A stretch of 64,000 nt of DNA from Tepidaquicella sp964564635. GTDB taxonomy: Bacteria > Bacteroidota > Ignavibacteria > Tepidaquicellales > Tepidaquicellaceae. Position 1 is the first letter of the stretch. Each line of letters begins with the position of its first letter. The stretch is from NCBI GenBank assembly GCA_964564635.1, contig CAZMAR010000001.1:372001-436000 (forward strand), read 5' to 3'. This document shows positions 45,738-53,829 of this stretch, in pieces. The translations under genes were made by a program, and so were the position numbers. The notes under the pieces are model-generated. The model had not been told where the DNA came from. It searched no databases and worked only from the letters and a program-made list of their open reading frames with translations.

Positions 45738-48005
45738 ATGATTCGCAAACAAGAAGCATTAGATTACCATTCTGTGGGGCGGCCTGGAAAAATCGAAGTA
45801 ATCTCTACAAAGCCCTGTACAACACAAAGAGAGTTATCTCTTGCTTATACTCCTGGAGTTGCAGAACCCTGTTTAGAAATTGTGAAGAATCCTGATGATA
45901 TTTTTAAATACACTGCAAGGGGAAACCTTGTCGCTGTAGTTTCAAATGGTACTGCTGTTCTAGGACTTGGTAACATAGGTGCAGCGGCAGGGAAACCTGT
46001 TATGGAGGGGAAAGGAGTACTTTTTAAAAGATTTGCTGATATTGATGTATTTGATATTGAAGTAGCTTCTGAAGACCCAGAGGAAGTTATAAGAGTTGTA
46101 CAATTACTTGAACCTACCTTTGGGGGAATAAATCTTGAAGATATAAAAGCACCCGAATGTTTCTATATAGAAGAAGAATTAAAGCGAACGATGAAAATAC
46201 CAATTTTCCACGATGACCAGCACGGTACTGCAATAATTAGCGGTGCAGCACTTTTAAATGCTCTTGAATTAACAAACAGAAAAATTGAAGATGTAAAAGT
46301 AGTATTCAGCGGGGCAGGTGCGGCTGGTATCGCTTGTGCAAAGATGTATGAAAGTCTTGGTGTAAAAAAAGAAAATATGATTTTAGTTGATACAAAAGGC
46401 GTGGTGTATAAAGGCAGAAAGGAAGGAATGAACCCATACAAAGAGTATTTTGCTATTGATACAGATAAAAGAACTTTAGCAGAAGTAATTAAAGGGGCTG
46501 ATGTTTTCTGCGGTGTTTCAGTAGCAAATATATTATCAAAGGAAATGGTTAAAACAATGGCAGATAATCCAATCATCTTTGCAATGGCTAATCCAAATCC
46601 TGAAATCACCTACCCTGATGCTCTGGATGCAAGAAGTGATGTTATTATGGCTACAGGTAGATCAGACTATCCGAATCAAGTAAATAATGTTTTAGGATTC
46701 CCATTTATATTTAGAGGCGCTCTTGATGTTATGGCAACTACAATAAATGATGAAATGAAAATTGCTGCTTCCTATGCATTGGCTAATTTAGCAAAAGAGG
46801 ATGTTCCGGATTCTGTTATTCGTGCCTATGGAGATAAAAGAATTGAATTTGGAAGAGAATATATCATACCTAAACCATTTGACCCAAGAGTGTTGCTCTG
46901 GGAAGCATCAGCAGTAGCAAAAGCAGCAATGGATTCAGGAGTTGCAAGGAAACCTATTAAAGATTTTGAAGAGTATCGTGATTACCTTGAATCAAGGCTT
47001 GGTAGGTCAAGAAAGGTTGTTAGATTCTTTGTGCATAAAGCACAAGCAGAACCGAAGAGAATTGTATTCCCGGAAGGAGAAGAGGTAAAAATATTAAGAG
47101 CTACACAAATAATATTAGATGAGAAAATAGCTAAGCCCATATTAATTGGCATAAAGGAAAATATTGAAGAAAAAGTAAAAGAACTGGGTTTAAATTTTGA
47201 TTTAGATGCAGTAGAAATCAGACATCCATCAACCTGTTCAAAATGTGAAGAATATGCAGATGAACTTTTTAAACTAAGAGCAAGGAAAGGAATGTCCTTT
47301 CCGGATTCAAGAAGAAGTGTAAAAGACCCTCTTATCTACGGAATGCTTATGGTAAGAATGAATGATGCAGATGGTTTAATCTCTGGTTTAACAAAACCAT
47401 ATCCCCATACAGTTAGACCTGCTTTACAAATTATAGGTAAAGAGGATAATGTTCATAGTATTGCAGGGCTATATATGCTGATATTCAAAAAGAAAACGAT
47501 TTATATAGCAGATGCAACAATAAACATAGACCCTGATGCAGAAACTCTCGCAGAAATAGCCATATTATCAGCCGAAACTGTAAAGAATTTTGAAGATGAA
47601 CCAAAGGTAGCAATGCTATCATTTAGTAACTTCGGTAGTACTCGACATCGCTTAACAGAAAAAGTAAGAAAAGCAGTTGAGATTGTAAAATCCAAAAAAC
47701 CTGATTTGATAATTGATGGGGAATTATTCGCCGATACAGCCTTAAAACCGGATGTTATTAAAACTTTATATCCTTTTAGCAAATTAAAAGAAGAAGCTAA
47801 TCTTTTAATTTGTCCAGACTTAACTTCTGCGAATATTGCTTATAAACTCTTAACTACACTTGGTGAAGCAAATGCGTTTGGACCAGTACTGATGGGAATT
47901 AAAAAACCAGTATACTTACTTGCTCAGGAATCAGATGTTGATGATATAGTCAAAATAACAGCAATGGCTGTATATGAAGCAAGAAGAAAATCTAAGATAA
48001 AATAA
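45738..48005 (+). CDS. maeB: NAD(P)-dependent malic enzyme fused to phosphotransacetylase-like domain
   Basis: A 755-residue MaeB-type enzyme that decarboxylates malate to pyruvate. The start ATG 45738 has GGAGG at 45729-45733. The malic domain (about 12-160) has LAYTPGVAEPC (Tyr), KPVMEGKG (Lys) and PIFHDDQHGTA (metal-binding Asp pair). A Rossmann domain (about 162-400) has FSGAGAAGIACAKM. The C-terminal ~330 residues form a phosphate acetyl/butyryltransferase-like domain (PKRIVFPEGEEVKILRATQ to the end). In characterised homologues that domain binds acetyl-CoA as a regulator rather than acting as a transacetylase. It ends at a strong terminator. Confidence 0.94.
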   Translation: MIRKQEALDYHSVGRPGKIEVISTKPCTTQRELSLAYTPGVAEPCLEIVKNPDDIFKYTARGNLVAVVSNGTAVLGLGNIGAAAGKPVMEGKGVLFKRFADIDVFDIEVASEDPEEVIRVVQLLEPTFGGINLEDIKAPECFYIEEELKRTMKIPIFHDDQHGTAIISGAALLNALELTNRKIEDVKVVFSGAGAAGIACAKMYESLGVKKENMILVDTKGVVYKGRKEGMNPYKEYFAIDTDKRTLAEVIKGADVFCGVSVANILSKEMVKTMADNPIIFAMANPNPEITYPDALDARSDVIMATGRSDYPNQVNNVLGFPFIFRGALDVMATTINDEMKIAASYALANLAKEDVPDSVIRAYGDKRIEFGREYIIPKPFDPRVLLWEASAVAKAAMDSGVARKPIKDFEEYRDYLESRLGRSRKVVRFFVHKAQAEPKRIVFPEGEEVKILRATQIILDEKIAKPILIGIKENIEEKVKELGLNFDLDAVEIRHPSTCSKCEEYADELFKLRARKGMSFPDSRRSVKDPLIYGMLMVRMNDADGLISGLTKPYPHTVRPALQIIGKEDNVHSIAGLYMLIFKKKTIYIADATINIDPDAETLAEIAILSAETVKNFEDEPKVAMLSFSNFGSTRHRLTEKVRKAVEIVKSKKPDLIIDGELFADTALKPDVIKTLYPFSKLKEEANLLICPDLTSANIAYKLLTTLGEANAFGPVLMGIKKPVYLLAQESDVDDIVKITAMAVYEARRKSKIK

Positions 48006-48022
48006 ATATTAGAATTTAAAAC

Positions 48023-48058
48023 AAAAAAGGCTACAAATATAATTGTAGCCTTTTTTTT
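48023..48058. terminator. Bidirectional intrinsic terminator between malic enzyme and zinc-ribbon genes
   Basis: GGCTACAA (48029-48036) pairs with TTGTAGCC (48043-48050) around a 6-nt loop. A6 lies to the left and T8 to the right, so it works for both convergent genes. Confidence 0.92.
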
Positions 48059-48077
48059 ATTTTACTTAAATTTTCTC

Positions 48078-48323
48078 TTAATTTAGACCACAAATACCAC
48101 CTGGACACCCACCGCCAAAATCTGTATTACAGGAACCAGAAGAACACGAACTCCCAAAATCAGTGTCACTTTCAGAGCCAAATGAAGAAAAAGTTGAAAT
48201 TAATTTAACATAATTCTTCGACTTACACTTTGGACAAAAAACATCGTCCTTATTTTCCTTTACTTTGTGAAATACTTCAAAAACTGTGTTACAGTCTTTA
48301 CATTTATATTCAAAAATTGGCAT
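48078..48323 (-). CDS. FmdB-type zinc-ribbon protein with Gly/Ser/Cys-rich tail
   Basis: An 81-residue protein. ATG 48323 is chosen because AAGGAG lies seven bases upstream on the minus strand and MPIFEYKCKDC is the canonical FmdB/'putative regulatory protein' N-terminus; the longer frame to 48386 is not needed. Four cysteines form the ribbon, Cys8/Cys11 (CKDC) and CPKC near residues 31-34. The tail is low-complexity: SSCSSGSCNTDFGGGCPGGI, with five or more extra cysteines, as in several members of this family. Role unknown; probably metal-binding. Confidence 0.88.
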   Translation of the reverse strand: MPIFEYKCKDCNTVFEVFHKVKENKDDVFCPKCKSKNYVKLISTFSSFGSESDTDFGSSCSSGSCNTDFGGGCPGGICGLN

Positions 48324-48462
48324 ATAATTCTCCTTTTTAATATACTTGCTATTAGCAATTATATTAAAATTAAATAAGAAATTCAATACAGAATTTTCTT
48401 ATCTTTTTTCCTTTAAATATGATTATAGAATAATAAATTTGTATTATTAAAATAAATTTATT

Positions 48463-49407
48463 ATGTCAGAACAGAAAAGAGTATTAATCACAGGTGGAGC
48501 GGGTTTTATTGGTTCGCATTTATGCGATAAATTAATAAAAGAAGGTTATTATGTTATTGCAATGGATAATTTGAAAACAGGGTCTTTAAAAAATATAGAA
48601 CATTTATTTCCTTTAAAAGAGTTTGAATTTTATTTCTATGATGTAACAAAATTTGTACACATACCTGGCAGACTTGATTATATTTTACATTTTGCCTCTC
48701 CCGCAAGTCCAATTGATTATATGAAAATGCCAATACACACCTTAAAGGTTGGTTCTCTTGGTACTCATAATTTATTAGGACTTGCAAAAGAAAAGAAGTC
48801 TGTTTTTTTAATTGCTTCAACATCAGAAATTTATGGGGACCCACTTGTTAATCCACAAACAGAAGAATACTGGGGAAATGTTAATCCTATTGGACCAAGA
48901 GGTGTTTATGATGAAGCAAAAAGATTTATGGAAGCGATAACGATGGCATATCATAATTTTCATAAATTAGAAGTAAGAATTGCAAGAATATTCAATACTT
49001 TTGGACCAAGAATGAGAATTGATGATGGTCGTGCATTACCAACTTTTATGGTCCAGGCATTAAAAAATGAAAATGTAACTGTTTTCGGAGACGGAAAACA
49101 ATACAGATCTTTTTGTTATATAGATGATATGGCTGAGGGAATTTATAAATTAATGTTGAGTGATTATGTATATCCAATTAATTTAGGATATCCAGAAATG
49201 ATAACATTGAATCAGTTTGCAGAAGAAATAATTAAATTATGTAATTCAAAATCAAAAATAGTTTACAAACCACTACCAGAAGACGACCCAAAAGTAAGAG
49301 AACCCGATATAACAAAAGCAAAAAAAATTTTAAACTGGGAACCTAAAATCTCCAGATTGGAAGGCTTAAAGAGAACATTAGAATACTTTAAACAGATTGT
49401 AGAATAA
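48463..49407 (+). CDS. UDP-glucuronic acid decarboxylase / NAD-dependent epimerase
   Basis: A 314-residue short-chain dehydrogenase of the extended type. The NAD-binding GGAGFIGSHL motif is at residues 11-20. STSEIYGDPLVNPQTEEYWG and NPIGPRGVYDEAKRFMEA contain the Thr/Ser and the catalytic Tyr-x-x-x-Lys, and match UDP-xylose synthase (UXS) closely. RIFNTFGPRMRIDDGR and YRSFCYIDDM are also conserved. It would convert UDP-glucuronate to UDP-xylose for surface glycans, fitting the glycosyltransferases elsewhere in the window. It stands alone on the plus strand between two minus-strand genes. Confidence 0.92.
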   Translation: MSEQKRVLITGGAGFIGSHLCDKLIKEGYYVIAMDNLKTGSLKNIEHLFPLKEFEFYFYDVTKFVHIPGRLDYILHFASPASPIDYMKMPIHTLKVGSLGTHNLLGLAKEKKSVFLIASTSEIYGDPLVNPQTEEYWGNVNPIGPRGVYDEAKRFMEAITMAYHNFHKLEVRIARIFNTFGPRMRIDDGRALPTFMVQALKNENVTVFGDGKQYRSFCYIDDMAEGIYKLMLSDYVYPINLGYPEMITLNQFAEEIIKLCNSKSKIVYKPLPEDDPKVREPDITKAKKILNWEPKISRLEGLKRTLEYFKQIVE

Positions 49408-49409
49408 AA

Positions 49410-50378
49410 TTAGAATATTATCTGTTCCCCTTCTTTCAAAATAAATATTCTGTCTTTTAAATAATTTAGACTATCACTTTTATTAATAAGTTGTTCTAAA
49501 ACATACATAGGCACATTAGGGTCATTCATATATTCAATAGCACCATAATGAATAGGAATCATTTTCTTGGCTTTAATATCCTGAAACAATTTTACAGCCT
49601 CCATCACAGAAGTATGATACAAAAATCCCTTTTCCTCACAATCCCTGCAAGGACCTATAGGTATTAAAGCGAGCTCAATATTAAATTTTTCTCCAATTTT
49701 TTTGAATGCATTCTCATCATACCCTGTATCACCAGCGAAATAAACACAAATATCTTTATACTCAAGAATAAAACCTGAATGTCCCTGTAAACGCCAGAGA
49801 TAAGAGTCAATTGCATATCTACCACCGGTATGTACAGCGTAAACGGGGGTTATTTTTATTCCTTTTATTAAACTGGTCTTCCCGAAATAGTTTCCAGAAA
49901 AAACACCAGCAGTGTCAATTCTGTGCATATTAAAATCAAAATTCGGCATAAATTCTTCAACCCCCACAGGGAATATTAAGTCAGTATGGGGGAAATTTTC
50001 TTCCAACTCTTCAAGAGAATAAAAACTCAAATGGTCAAAATGAGAATGTGTAATAACAATTAAATCAAGTTTACGCAAATTTTCATAAAGTAGACCAGTT
50101 TCAAGTTTTCTCGTAAAAACCAGAGCGAAGTGATTTTCGAAAAATGGGTCAAACAATATTACTTTATCATACATCTGAAGAAGCACAGTAGAATGCCCTG
50201 CCCATAAAACAGCGAGTCGCACACTATCTTTCACAGGGTTTTCAATTTTGTTAATTACTACCTCTGGTGACTCCGTAATAGTTCTCCATAAATTATAAGT
50301 AAGAATTCTACTCCGTCCACAGGAAGAAAAAATAATTACCGATGTAAAAAATAATATTATAATAAAAATCTTTTTCAT
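49410..50378 (-). CDS. MBL-fold metal-dependent hydrolase, lipoprotein (UlaG/NAPE-PLD-like)
   Basis: A 322-residue predicted lipoprotein with leader SVIIFSSC (Cys20). The metallo-beta-lactamase fold has AGHSTVLLQMYDKVILFDPF, the metal motif THSHFDHLS (HxHxDH), a further His in VHTGGRYAI, AGDTGYDE (Asp) and the final His in MIPIHYGAIEY. The layout resembles the NAPE-hydrolysing phospholipase D/UlaG branch rather than beta-lactamases. It is probably anchored in the periplasm, so lipid or lactone substrates are possible. The start shares one base with the stop of the upstream barrel-like gene, so the two are coupled. Confidence 0.88.
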   Translation of the reverse strand: MKKIFIIILFFTSVIIFSSCGRSRILTYNLWRTITESPEVVINKIENPVKDSVRLAVLWAGHSTVLLQMYDKVILFDPFFENHFALVFTRKLETGLLYENLRKLDLIVITHSHFDHLSFYSLEELEENFPHTDLIFPVGVEEFMPNFDFNMHRIDTAGVFSGNYFGKTSLIKGIKITPVYAVHTGGRYAIDSYLWRLQGHSGFILEYKDICVYFAGDTGYDENAFKKIGEKFNIELALIPIGPCRDCEEKGFLYHTSVMEAVKLFQDIKAKKMIPIHYGAIEYMNDPNVPMYVLEQLINKSDSLNYLKDRIFILKEGEQIIF

Positions 50379-50953
50379 TAGTAATATTTAAAATATAATC
50401 CAAAATTAAATTTTGATTCAGAATTGAAATTTTTTGTATACTGAAACCCAATAATACCACCAAAGAAATATATTCCTGTTTCTATTCCGTAACTATTTTC
50501 TGTAGCATTATCTTTTGTTTTCCTCAATGAATATTTTCCACCTAATGATATTGCTACATCCTCTCCTTTCCTTATAACAGGAATCAAAATTCTGCTACCA
50601 GCACTGAGGCTAAATTTTTTCAAATTGGAGTAATCAAATTCACCCGTGATTAACTCAGGTTGCAAAAATATTTCAACTGACCCGGTGAATCTTCTTACAG
50701 GATTAATTTTGAAAAATTGCAACCGCGAGACATACTTATTTGCAGTAAAAGAAAAGTTAACAGGGATAATATTCCATCTTAAACCGAACTTTGTCTTAGA
50801 ATTGTTCTCATTTCTATCATCTACAAAAATAGGAGAAGGAACTAATTGTAATAGAGACCAGCTTAAATATTCTGCACCAGTGTTTTGGCTTTGAGAAAAT
50901 GAACTTCTGAATAAAATCAATAAAATAAAAAATGTCATTAATCCTTTTTTCAT
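50378..50953 (-). CDS. Exported protein of unknown function, probably an outer-membrane barrel
   Basis: A 191-residue protein. ATG 50953 gives a clean signal peptide (MTFFILLILFRSSFSQSQ); a longer frame from TTG 50968 is less likely. The mature part has repeated amphipathic strands (KFGLRWNIIPVNFSFTANKY, RFTGSVEIFLQP, SLSAGSRILIPV, SYGIETGIYFFGGIIGFQYT) and ends in FGLYFKYY, typical of an outer-membrane barrel. It overlaps the MBL lipoprotein gene by 1 bp, suggesting that both act on the cell surface. No family recognised. Confidence 0.72.
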   Translation of the reverse strand: MKKGLMTFFILLILFRSSFSQSQNTGAEYLSWSLLQLVPSPIFVDDRNENNSKTKFGLRWNIIPVNFSFTANKYVSRLQFFKINPVRRFTGSVEIFLQPELITGEFDYSNLKKFSLSAGSRILIPVIRKGEDVAISLGGKYSLRKTKDNATENSYGIETGIYFFGGIIGFQYTKNFNSESKFNFGLYFKYY

Positions 50954-51054
50954 CAAATATAGAAACAAATAATTATGATAATAAATTCTTTTCTAACCAA
51001 TTGAATTTAATTTCATTTAAAATATAATTATAATGAAAATAAATAATACTTAAT

Positions 51055-51918
51055 ATGATTTACAAAAATAGATTTTTGATTTCCTTTATTCTCTTACTTG
51101 CGTTTATATTTGCATTTGAATGTAAAGATAACTCTGAGGGAAAGGATAAGTCTAATAGTGATACTAAAGAGCAGCTCCAAAACATTTCTACGAAAGAATT
51201 TAAAAAGGACTCGAACAAAAAATCAGATATACCAGACGGATTAAAAAAATTGAAAAAAGCATATCCTGATTTTATTGATTCTGTAGACAATAATAACCTT
51301 TACTTTAAAGATGGAACAAGAATGATTTACGATGATGGAAGAGAGAAAACTTTTGAAGAAATGCTGGAAGACCCTGATTTAGAAGATATGATGTCTCAGG
51401 AATATACAATGGGAAAAGATTATAAAATTCCTGAAGAAAATTTTGATCCTGGGAGAATTCGCTATGAACCATTCTTTAAGAAAATGTACGGTAGTACTGC
51501 TTCAGAGGTAAAGAAACATCTCGTATCCATTTCCTGGATGCCAAAATCAACCAGAGCTACTGTCACAATAACAAGTATAAATGATGTTGATGCACAATTA
51601 AAAGCAGTTTCAAATGAACTTGATAAACTCCCGGAAAATCTAAAAAAATTTGTTACTAAAACAGCAGGTACTTTTTATTGGCGAAATATTGCAGGAACAA
51701 ACAGGTTAAGTGCTCACAGTTTTGGTATCGCTATTGATATAAACACTGAATATTCTGATTACTGGCAATGGGATAAGAAAATAACTTATAAAAACAGAAT
51801 ACCTCTTGAAATAGTAGAAATATTTGAAAGATTTGGCTTTATCTGGGGAGGAAAGTGGTATCATTACGATACAATGCACTTTGAATATAGACCAGAATTA
51901 TTGGTATCTCCTGATTAG
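51055..51918 (+). CDS. M15-family D-Ala-D-Ala carboxypeptidase-like lipoprotein (VanY type)
   Basis: A 287-residue predicted lipoprotein (leader IFAFEC, Cys23). A polar linker with many Lys, Ser and Asp residues (about 24-65) precedes a region with GTRMIYDDGREKTFEEML, and then the zinc peptidase domain. The zinc-binding SAHSFGIAIDINTEYSDY (His and Asp) and the C-terminal HYDTMHFEYRPELL (catalytic Asp/Glu and zinc His) match VanY/M15B-C peptidases that trim peptidoglycan stem peptides. The gene is divergent from the barrel gene and convergent with the kinase gene ending at 51940. Substrate inferred from family. Confidence 0.88.
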   Translation: MIYKNRFLISFILLLAFIFAFECKDNSEGKDKSNSDTKEQLQNISTKEFKKDSNKKSDIPDGLKKLKKAYPDFIDSVDNNNLYFKDGTRMIYDDGREKTFEEMLEDPDLEDMMSQEYTMGKDYKIPEENFDPGRIRYEPFFKKMYGSTASEVKKHLVSISWMPKSTRATVTITSINDVDAQLKAVSNELDKLPENLKKFVTKTAGTFYWRNIAGTNRLSAHSFGIAIDINTEYSDYWQWDKKITYKNRIPLEIVEIFERFGFIWGGKWYHYDTMHFEYRPELLVSPD

Positions 51919-51939
51919 ATTTGATACAGCCCAAAAATT

Positions 51940-53826
51940 TTATAATCTCGGAAAGGAAACAATAAAAGTGGATCCTTTACCTTTTATACTTGTAGCGGAA
52001 ATTTTACCACCATTTTTATCAAGGTGCTCTTTACATAAAATTAGACCAAGACCTGTACCTGTTTCTCCACCTGTACCTTTAGTTACATAATCTCTATCTA
52101 TTTCAAAAAGTTTGTCCACATTTTCCTGACTTAACCCTACACCTGTATCTTTTACTATAATATTATCATAATCATCTGTCCTCTCATATTCAATAGTTAC
52201 ACTACCCCCATGTTTTGTAAACTTAACTGCATTAGAAATTAAATTTCTAATCACAAGTTCAAACATATTCATATCTGCTTTTATAATGGTTTCCGGCGGA
52301 ATCCTTGACTGTATTGTAATATTTTTTTGTGCAGCATTATTATTATAAAGATTAATAATTTTATCAACAAGATTTCTTACCGGTATATCAACCTTGAAAT
52401 ACTTTGTAACACCTCTCTGCAAGCGTGACCATTCAAGTAAATTTTCAAGTAGATTATATATCTGTTTCGCACTCATATGGATTTGTTTCGCAACCTCTCT
52501 AATATCTTCAACAGACATAGTATCAATAGTTGAATTTAATACTTCCGCTAAACCAAGCAAACCAGTAAAGGGACTTCGTAAGTCATGAGCAACAAGAGAA
52601 AAGAATTTATCTTTTCTCTTATTTATTTGCTCAAGTTCAAAAGAATAATTATTAAGCCTTGCTTCACTCTCTCTTAATTTTTCTTCATCTAATTTTCTTT
52701 TTGTAATATCATAAGCTTCTATAAAAATCTCTTTATACTTTTCTGATTTATCTTTTAAAGGTATAAATCTAAATTCATACCAGATATCATCAGCACCATT
52801 TGTATACTTTCTTTCAATTATAGTTGTTTGCCCTGTAAATGCTGTCTTAATTGCATCTAAAAAATCTTTCTTCTCTACATCGAGGAAAAACTCACTTATG
52901 TCTTTATCTACACTTAATTCTTTTTTAAGATACTTGTTAATATGATAAGATGCCAATTTATTGAATGCCTTAACCTTCCTGTCCGTACCGATAATAATAT
53001 ATAATTCAGAAGAATTATCAAAAATGTTCCGATATCTTTCTAATGCTGTATTAAGTGTAGAAATATTTTTCTTTCTTGTCGAAACATCAATCATCGAACC
53101 AAGTATTTTAAGACCATTGTTACCAGGGTTCGAAGGGAAATAACCTCTTACACAAAGATTTTCAGTTGAATCTGAAATAAAGGAGAGTGTGATATCTACT
53201 TCAAAAATTTTATTTGGATTTTTCAGAACATTTGAGATAAACTCAAGAAATGCAACTTTACTTCCATTATCAAGATAATTCAACCAATCTTCTAATTTTC
53301 TTGGTATCTCATTTTCCTTCAAATTCATTAATTCAACCAAACTATCACTTAAATAAAATTCATCAGTATTTGGCTTATAATACCAATAACCAATTCTACC
53401 AACCTTTGTAATTAATTTATATTTATCGTTATTACCTGAATTATTCAAATCATAAATCTGATAAGTAAATCCAATAACCTGATTCATTTCATTAATAACG
53501 GGAGAATAAATAATTTTCTTTGTTATAGTTTTACTGTTATCATCAGTAAAGTTTGAAATTTCAGAATAGCTTTCTTTCCGCGATATTTTTAAGAGTATGG
53601 ATTTTATTCTCTTTATTTCATCTTTACTGAAATAATCAAAGAAGTCAGTATTAACATCGATAGGTTCCCTTTTTTTAAAACTCTTAATTAACTCTCTCGC
53701 TTTGTCATTGACCAATACGACCTTAAAATCACTATTAATATATACCATAGCATGATCCAAACTGTTAATTATAGCAACAACATTTTCAAAATCAATTGCG
53801 TTTAATTTAATTTGTTTTGCTGCCAA
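51940..53826 (-). CDS. Soluble multi-PAS sensor histidine kinase
   Basis: A 628-residue protein without TM helices. Three PAS-like modules (about 10-125, 140-250, 262-375, the last ending YDITKRKLDEEKL) are followed by a coiled coil and the HisKA helix with phospho-accepting His414 in LVAHDLRSPF. The HATPase domain has the N-box (VIRNLISNAVKFT), DTGVGLSQ and GTGLGLILCKEH. There is no receiver domain. The start is TTG 53826, 3 bp after the stop of the upstream hybrid kinase; no ATG is near. The pairing with the upstream protein, which has a receiver but no phospho-accepting His, suggests that the two may work together. Confidence 0.92.
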   Translation of the reverse strand: MAAKQIKLNAIDFENVVAIINSLDHAMVYINSDFKVVLVNDKARELIKSFKKREPIDVNTDFFDYFSKDEIKRIKSILLKISRKESYSEISNFTDDNSKTITKKIIYSPVINEMNQVIGFTYQIYDLNNSGNNDKYKLITKVGRIGYWYYKPNTDEFYLSDSLVELMNLKENEIPRKLEDWLNYLDNGSKVAFLEFISNVLKNPNKIFEVDITLSFISDSTENLCVRGYFPSNPGNNGLKILGSMIDVSTRKKNISTLNTALERYRNIFDNSSELYIIIGTDRKVKAFNKLASYHINKYLKKELSVDKDISEFFLDVEKKDFLDAIKTAFTGQTTIIERKYTNGADDIWYEFRFIPLKDKSEKYKEIFIEAYDITKRKLDEEKLRESEARLNNYSFELEQINKRKDKFFSLVAHDLRSPFTGLLGLAEVLNSTIDTMSVEDIREVAKQIHMSAKQIYNLLENLLEWSRLQRGVTKYFKVDIPVRNLVDKIINLYNNNAAQKNITIQSRIPPETIIKADMNMFELVIRNLISNAVKFTKHGGSVTIEYERTDDYDNIIVKDTGVGLSQENVDKLFEIDRDYVTKGTGGETGTGLGLILCKEHLDKNGGKISATSIKGKGSTFIVSFPRL

Positions 53827-53829
53827 TTC

